From Paludibacteraceae bacterium (lineage in GTDB: Bacteria > Bacteroidota > Bacteroidia > Bacteroidales > Paludibacteraceae): a stretch of 64,000 bases of DNA. The stretch covers positions 124,001 through 188,000 of the forward strand of contig JAFPXH010000006.1 of NCBI GenBank assembly GCA_017394705.1. Direction: 5' to 3'. A program made the translations under genes and the position numbers. Positions within the stretch are counted from its first letter, which is position 1; each line of letters starts with the position of its first letter. Below are positions 59,559 to 64,000 of the stretch, piece after piece. The notes below the pieces were generated by a model. It was not told where the DNA came from. It saw nothing but the letters and a program-made list of their open reading frames with translations, and searched no databases.

Positions 59559-60494
59559 TTATGCTAGTGCATTAAGCATATTACCATAGATTGCATTCAG
59601 ATCTGCTACCTGTTTTTGCAACTGTTTTGCTCCTGCTGCAAAGGCCACCTGCGACTCCGCTGCCTCTTTAGCGGCCGCTGTAGCGCTCTTCTGAGCCTCT
59701 ACCTGTGCATTAACTGCCTGCAACTGCAATTCATATACTGAATTGAGAGAAGCCACTTTTTGACCTACTTGCTCTACACCCTGCTTGTATGCGCGAGTCT
59801 CCTCGGCTACACCCTTCATATCTTCACTGATCTGTGCATAGGTGCCGGACAAACCACCGGTAGCTTGAGTCAAGTTATCTGTTGCCAAACCTACTGCAGA
59901 CAGTTTGGAGGTGTACTCAATCGTTGCGGCCTCAGCTGCTACCAAACGCTCGTTCAACTTAACGCCCGTCTGAGCTACCTTGCTCAATTCGCTGAACTGA
60001 GTAGCTGTCTTTGCCAAGTCTGCTATACCGTCTTTCAGAGCTTTCATATCCTCATCCTTCAAAGAAGGAACTTTAGCTGAGGAGGCAGCAGGACCAGCTG
60101 GAGAAGCAGCTATATTCATTCCTTTTACTGCAGCTTCGTCACCTCCGGCAACACCTGCGCCAAGCAAGGTAGGACGAGCTTGTTTTGATTTCTCCTCAAG
60201 TAACTCCGGTTTGGTTCCGTACTCCAACAGCTGCGGGAACACATTCTCCCAGTGAAACTCAGGATGTGGATGCTCCAATGTACCGATTAAGAACAAGAAT
60301 GCCTCGGTAAACATACCTACCATCAGCACCTGGCTGGCACCCGGCCAGTGCAAAATCTTAAACAATGCACCGATAATTACGACAGACGCACCCGCCGAAT
60401 ATACGATGTTTACAACGTTCTTACCTTGATAAGACTCATACCAATGAAAGAATCTTGCACCAAAACCTTGCTTTGCAGCATTTTCTGTAGCCAT
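59559..60494 (-). CDS. gldL: Type IX secretion motor protein GldL/PorL
   Basis: 311 residues. Two N-terminal transmembrane helices (NIVYSAGASVVIIGALFKIL; VLMVGMFTEAFLFLIGTL) hold the proton path, with Glu in the second helix. The rest is cytoplasmic, Ala/Gln/Glu-rich and coiled-coil-like (190-310), longer than the minimal GldL. It forms a pentamer around a GldM dimer. Spaced 48 bp after gldK and 52 bp before gldM. Confidence 0.96.
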   Translation of the reverse strand: MATENAAKQGFGARFFHWYESYQGKNVVNIVYSAGASVVIIGALFKILHWPGASQVLMVGMFTEAFLFLIGTLEHPHPEFHWENVFPQLLEYGTKPELLEEKSKQARPTLLGAGVAGGDEAAVKGMNIAASPAGPAASSAKVPSLKDEDMKALKDGIADLAKTATQFSELSKVAQTGVKLNERLVAAEAATIEYTSKLSAVGLATDNLTQATGGLSGTYAQISEDMKGVAEETRAYKQGVEQVGQKVASLNSVYELQLQAVNAQVEAQKSATAAAKEAAESQVAFAAGAKQLQKQVADLNAIYGNMLNALA

Positions 60495-60542
60495 AATTTT
60501 ATAACTTAATAGTTAATATATTTGTTTAATTGATTTCTAATT

Positions 60543-61889
60543 TTATTCTCCGATATACGAACGTACGCAACGGAAACCGATATACGGACGGCTCTCATAC
60601 TGATACTCGTACGTACGTACACCGCACTGCATGAAGTAACTGATGTCCTTCCAGCTACCACCCTTCACCACTTTGCGTTTCAGGATGTCCGGATCAGCCT
60701 TACGGGCCAGATAGTTATAATCCGGATTGAGGTCATGAATATGCGTATTAGCAGCACTCTGGTAAGCAGAATTGGTCCACTCTGCTACGTTTCCGGCCAT
60801 ATCGAACAGACCGAAGTCATTCGGACGGAACTGAGCCACTTTCATCGTCGTTGTACCCGTATCATCGTTATAAGCACCACGATAAGGCTTGAAGTTAGCA
60901 AAGAAGCAACCCTTGCTGTCGCGGGCATAATTGCTACCCCAAGGATACATAGCCATCTTGCGGCCACCACGAGCAGCATACTCCCACTGAGCCTCCGTCG
61001 GAAGACGGAACTCATTCACCTCGGTAGTAGAATAGTGGTTGAACAATTTGGTACGCCAGTTGCAGAATGCATGTGCCTGCTCCCATGTTACACCTACTAC
61101 AGGATAGTCAGCATAACCCGGGTGACGGAAATACATATGCAGCAACGGGTCGTTGTACGAGAATTGGAAGTCACGCGCCCATACCAGTGTATCCGGATAG
61201 ATACAGATAATCTTCTCCGTCAACAGGTCTTTCGGTTCACGCAACGGACGAATAATCGTCGAGTCCTTGATCTCGCCGTTTTCGTTTACCCAGAAGGTAT
61301 CTACACGAGCTGTTGCTCCGGGAGGATAAGTACTCGTCGCTACGTCAAATTTGTTGCGTTGCGGCAGTGCCTCGTCCATGTTTACCCAGCTGTAACGATA
61401 ATGTAACGAATTGGTTCTCAGCGTTCCGTCAGAATAGAACATTGATGACAGGGCGTCAACAACATCCTCGTCCTTGCTGTTCCAAGGCACTTTCTTGCGC
61501 CAGTTGAGACGGAAGTTCTCTTCGTCGAAATCCTCGTCCTTCGGCTGAATAGCATAATCCGTCATACCTGCGGCCACTAAGTTAGTCAAACCGATAGAGT
61601 CGCGAACCCAGTTGACGAACTGACGATACTCGTTGTTGGTAATCTCAGTCTCATCCATCCAGAATGCGTCTACCGTTACCATCACAACATTGTCCGGCTG
61701 CTCAAACACCGCAGACTGCGTATTAGCACCCATCATGAAGGAACCCTTCTTGATAAACAACATACCGTAAGGATTAGCCTCCTTGAAGTTGCTAACCTTA
61801 CCTGCGCCTACGAGCTCGCCCGCGGGCTTGTTGCAACTCGCCAATGCAATCGATAATACGATCAATGGCAAAAATTTTGCTACTTTCAT
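60543..61889 (-). CDS. gldK: Type IX secretion lipoprotein GldK/PorK
   Basis: 448 residues. The ATG at 61889 is preferred because it gives a clean lipoprotein signal (KVAKFLPLIVLSIALASC, lipobox Cys19); the in-frame ATG nine codons earlier lengthens the n-region. An FGE-sulfatase-like domain fills most of the mature protein (FWMDETEITNNEYRQFVNWV; RLPTEAQWEYAARGG; DMAGNVAEWT). PorK lipoproteins line the periplasmic ring with PorN. Confidence 0.94.
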   Translation of the reverse strand: MKVAKFLPLIVLSIALASCNKPAGELVGAGKVSNFKEANPYGMLFIKKGSFMMGANTQSAVFEQPDNVVMVTVDAFWMDETEITNNEYRQFVNWVRDSIGLTNLVAAGMTDYAIQPKDEDFDEENFRLNWRKKVPWNSKDEDVVDALSSMFYSDGTLRTNSLHYRYSWVNMDEALPQRNKFDVATSTYPPGATARVDTFWVNENGEIKDSTIIRPLREPKDLLTEKIICIYPDTLVWARDFQFSYNDPLLHMYFRHPGYADYPVVGVTWEQAHAFCNWRTKLFNHYSTTEVNEFRLPTEAQWEYAARGGRKMAMYPWGSNYARDSKGCFFANFKPYRGAYNDDTGTTTMKVAQFRPNDFGLFDMAGNVAEWTNSAYQSAANTHIHDLNPDYNYLARKADPDILKRKVVKGGSWKDISYFMQCGVRTYEYQYESRPYIGFRCVRSYIGE

Positions 61890-61935
61890 ATTAAAAATTA
61901 ATCGATTAATTTTCACGTTAACTATCTTATATATA

Positions 61936-62901
61936 CTATAAGTATCTTATTGACTTATACTTGTTTGTCCGTTTCGGCTTCAATATATCAAATCCGTATG
62001 CCAGATACAACTCGTGACTGCCGTAACTCTCCAAAAGCAACTTATTGGTGGGCAACTCACAACTATATCCTAACTGCAAACCGGATATAATATCTATTCC
62101 AAGCAATATATTCACACTTCCGGCAATGCGATATCCAAGTCCCCAACGGTAACGGTCTTTGTAATCGCACATCAGCGTCAGGTTCACATCCCAGCTCACA
62201 AAATCCGTCATCACCATCGCGCTGGGCGTCAACATCCACTCTTTGTAGTTCTTCAGCCTGAAATGATAACCTCCGGTCACATACATTGTCCCGACAAGCG
62301 TCATTTCTTTCCGAACTCCCTCAGCGCCATCGCTCAAATCAATGGTCGGTCGCGTCAAATGACTGTAACTTGCGCCAACCCACCATATCGGCGTTGAGTA
62401 GTACAACCCTACTCCCATATCAAATTTCATCTCCGATTTGCTGCCCGTCGGCAATGCTTCGTCGTTGCTCTCATGGTAATCATCGCCCATCTTATTCAGA
62501 TTGATTGAATCACCTTTGAAACCCACATTCACAAAGCCCAAATCGATTCCAACGCTCAAATAGCCGTTCCCTAATTTCTGGCGGTAAGCATATTGCGCAT
62601 ACAATGCCTGATTGGTAAACAAACCATAGCGGTCGTTCAAAAAACGCACTCCCGCACCATGCTTCGTCTTACCTATCACAAACGGCGACCCGAAGGAAAA
62701 CCATGTGCTCATCGGAGCATTTGCGATATCCACGAACTGCATGCGGTGCATACCAGCCACTTTCATCAAATCACCTTCGCCGACCGCCGCCGGATTATAG
62801 GCCGTGGGCATGTACATATATTGCCCCATTTGCGGATCGAACTGCGCGCTCGCAGTAAGGAAGGCTAATAGTCCTATCAGAAGATTAATACTCCTCTTCA
62901 T
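61936..62901 (-). CDS. PorP/SprF-family type IX secretion membrane protein
   Basis: 321 residues from MKRSINLLIGLLAFLTASAQ (ATG at 62901); longer in-frame starts run into the upstream gene and lack a signal peptide. FDPQMGQYMYMPTAYNPAAVG after the cleavage site is the family hallmark, and the rest is beta-barrel-like. PorP/SprF proteins help anchor or export type IX substrates at the outer membrane. Its start overlaps the DUF2795 gene by 17 bp, and gldK follows after 46 bp. Confidence 0.92.
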   Translation of the reverse strand: MKRSINLLIGLLAFLTASAQFDPQMGQYMYMPTAYNPAAVGEGDLMKVAGMHRMQFVDIANAPMSTWFSFGSPFVIGKTKHGAGVRFLNDRYGLFTNQALYAQYAYRQKLGNGYLSVGIDLGFVNVGFKGDSINLNKMGDDYHESNDEALPTGSKSEMKFDMGVGLYYSTPIWWVGASYSHLTRPTIDLSDGAEGVRKEMTLVGTMYVTGGYHFRLKNYKEWMLTPSAMVMTDFVSWDVNLTLMCDYKDRYRWGLGYRIAGSVNILLGIDIISGLQLGYSCELPTNKLLLESYGSHELYLAYGFDILKPKRTNKYKSIRYL

Positions 62902-63112
62902 TGAAGAAGAAATCCTCATCCTGTGTAGGATAGTCAGGCCAGATATCCAAGATGCTCTCATACTGCTCTTCATCCTCATCTTCCAACTCGTGTAGATTCT
63001 CTATTACTTCAGCAGGAGCACCTATGCGATTGGCATAATCTAGCAACTCGTCTTTCGTTGCAGGCCATGGAGCATCCTCCAATTTCGATGCCAATTCAAG
63101 TGTCCAATACAT
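62885..63112 (-). CDS. Small acidic DUF2795 protein
   Basis: 75 residues: MYWTLELASKLEDAPWPATK, then DELLDYANRIGAPAEVIENL and an Asp/Glu-rich tail. Highly conserved in Bacteroidota as the first gene before porP/gld or other genes; function unknown. It is the promoter-proximal gene of the type IX operon, served by the promoter at 63169. Confidence 0.92.
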   Translation of the reverse strand: MYWTLELASKLEDAPWPATKDELLDYANRIGAPAEVIENLHELEDEDEEQYESILDIWPDYPTQDEDFFFNEEEY

Positions 63113-63168
63113 AGTTTAACTCAATGACAAATAGGCCCAATGCGGGCATAGTTTTTCAAAATATCGTG

Positions 63169-63199
63169 CAAAAGTAGTAAAAACTTTCGATACGTGCAA
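63169..63199 (-). promoter_or_regulatory. Promoter of the DUF2795-porP-gldKLMN unit
   Basis: Minus strand: TTGCACGTATCGAA (63186-63199), 9-bp gap, -7 box TACTTTTG (63169-63176). No other promoter of this type was found between here and 50049. Confidence 0.85.
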
Positions 63200-63273
63200 A
63201 TATTTTCTACAATATTTTACAATTTTCGGCATTTTTTACACAAACGCGCCTATTTTTACACAAAAACCGGTCT

Positions 63274-63807
63274 TTACTTTTGCCAAGTTTCCTCCTCCTC
63301 GTCATTCAAAAAAGCGATATATCTCGCCAAGACGAACAGGTAATCGCTAAGCCGGTTGATGAATTGCAATTCTGCCTCATTGCACTCCCCCAATTCAATC
63401 ATCCGACGCTCGGCACGACGGCACACCGTGCGACATATATGGCATCTGCAAACGCGCTTTCCACCGGCAGGCAAAATGAACGCATGCTGTTTGGGAACAA
63501 TGGCTTGAAGCGCATCTATCCATGCCTCCAACTGCTTCACATCCGCTTCGCACACCCACTCGCCAGGCGCCAGACTTAATGCTGCTCCCAGATTGAATAA
63601 TTTATTCTGTATCCAACTCAGTTGAGTATCCAACTCTCCACCGCCCATAGACGGTGCGGGAGTCGGTTTGGAGCGCAGCAAGCCAAGCCAGCTATTCAAC
63701 TCATCTACAGCGCCATACGCCTCTATCCGCGCATTCGCTTTGGACACTCGTTGGCCGTTGGCTAACGAGGTTTCGCCCTTGTCTCCTGTTTTTGTGTATA
63801 TTGCCAT
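63274..63807 (-). CDS. Cob(I)alamin adenosyltransferase, PduO type
   Basis: 177 residues. TKTGDKGETSLANGQRVSK at 4-22 and CRTVCRRAERRMIEL near 125 are the ATP- and cobalamin-binding motifs of the PduO/MMAB group. It attaches the adenosyl group of ATP to cob(I)alamin, producing the cofactor for radical B12 enzymes. No cobalamin riboswitch is visible in the window upstream. The spacer before it is an eight-unit 7-bp array. Confidence 0.94.
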   Translation of the reverse strand: MAIYTKTGDKGETSLANGQRVSKANARIEAYGAVDELNSWLGLLRSKPTPAPSMGGGELDTQLSWIQNKLFNLGAALSLAPGEWVCEADVKQLEAWIDALQAIVPKQHAFILPAGGKRVCRCHICRTVCRRAERRMIELGECNEAELQFINRLSDYLFVLARYIAFLNDEEEETWQK

Positions 63808-63817
63808 ATCTCAAAAC

Positions 63818-63873
63818 TTTTAACTTTTAACTTTAAACTCTTAACTTTATACTTTCAACTCTAAACTCTAATC
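63818..63873. repeat. Heptanucleotide array (8 units), the longest in the window
   Basis: ttttaac, ttttaac, tttaaac, tcttaac, tttatac, tttcaac, tctaaac, tctaatc. Lies between the adenosyltransferase and the partial gene at the right edge and covers that gene's stop codon. Confidence 0.95.
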
Positions 63874-64000
63874 CTGTAATGTTGCTTCAGATAATGCGTG
63901 TCCACAAAAAGCAATCCTATGTGATATAAATCCATACTCGTTGTCACGCGTGAATCGTTTTTTAATGCCGTCCATGCGCGTTCCATCTCCTCCGAATAAT
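63861..64000 (-). CDS. Unknown protein, C-terminal fragment
   Basis: An open frame enters from the right edge and ends at 63861, giving about 45 residues with MERAWTALKNDSRVTTSMDL and LKQHYRIRV at the end. Its last codons fall in the 7-bp array. I do not recognise it; the frame choice rests on it being the longest open one and on operon-like spacing. Confidence 0.45.
   Translation of the reverse strand, partial: YSEEMERAWTALKNDSRVTTSMDLYHIGLLFVDTHYLKQHYRIRV

Noticed and set aside
5976-63873. Repeat arrays as CRISPR
   Set aside because: Units are only 7 bp, contiguous and without spacers, and there are no cas genes.

Overview
The window is chromosomal DNA from a member of the Bacteroidota, most likely an uncultured Bacteroidales. 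The evidence is a type IX secretion set (sprA, gldK, gldL, gldM, gldN and a porP/SprF-like gene), a BACON-domain lipoprotein, a PPi-dependent phosphofructokinase, the gene order ftsX - DUF3098 - uppP - truB - queA, and promoters built on the Bacteroidota -7 box TAnnTTTG with almost no Shine-Dalgarno sequences. I see no prophage, complete insertion sequence, CRISPR array or rRNA operon.

Layout. 1-10.2 kb (minus): one long operon headed by thiL that continues into surface-polysaccharide genes: a membrane glycosyltransferase, a UDP-xylose synthase, Kdo genes (kdsC, kdsD), an IspD-type cytidylyltransferase, a nucleotidyltransferase-PLP enzyme fusion, an opine-dehydrogenase-like protein, LicD, a CgeB-like glycosyltransferase and a cut-off GT2. 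10.2-23.2 kb: an RluA-type pseudouridine synthase diverges from ruvA-sprA; then a NadR-like kinase with a likely frameshift, a BACON lipoprotein and two envelope proteins. 23.2-29.5 kb: tkt, leuS, a RhuM remnant and a GT32 glycosyltransferase. 29.5-38.4 kb: degP, tRNA-Lys, ispG, pfp, a small secreted protein, tRNA-Gln, hsp20, serS, rpmA and rplU. 38.5-47.5 kb: a reversed ADH-ALDH fusion and a cluster of five lipoproteins, three of them BspA-like. 47.6-50 kb: trpB2, a DUF4886 protein, tRNA-Asp and tRNA-Arg. 50-63.2 kb (minus): polA, ung, queA, truB, uppP, DUF3098, ftsX, gldN, gldM, gldL, gldK, porP and DUF2795, apparently one transcription unit; then a cobalamin adenosyltransferase.

How the genes work together. 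The first operon makes and activates sugars (Kdo, UDP-xylose) and probably a phosphorylated substituent, and attaches them to a surface glycan. uppP recycles the lipid carrier for such glycans. The gld/por genes plus the distant sprA form the motor, ring and outer-membrane translocon of type IX secretion.

Three signals cut across the gene list. (1) Sixteen promoters share a 14-bp palindrome-like element (TTGCnYATnTSnAA) exactly 9 bp upstream of TAnnTTTG. (2) At least fourteen short arrays of degenerate 7-bp tandem repeats occur between genes and in frame inside conserved genes, including leuS twice. (3) A roughly 127-nt three-stem RNA-like element occurs twice, once as the tkt leader and once beside tRNA-Gln, with base-pair covariation between the copies.

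Stretches over 300 bp without a protein gene: 28386-28716 and 41696-42084 (described as features); 31069-31454, 35152-35559 and 49705-50048 hold tRNAs, promoters, terminators and the structured element. All calls come from reading the sequence; no database search was run.
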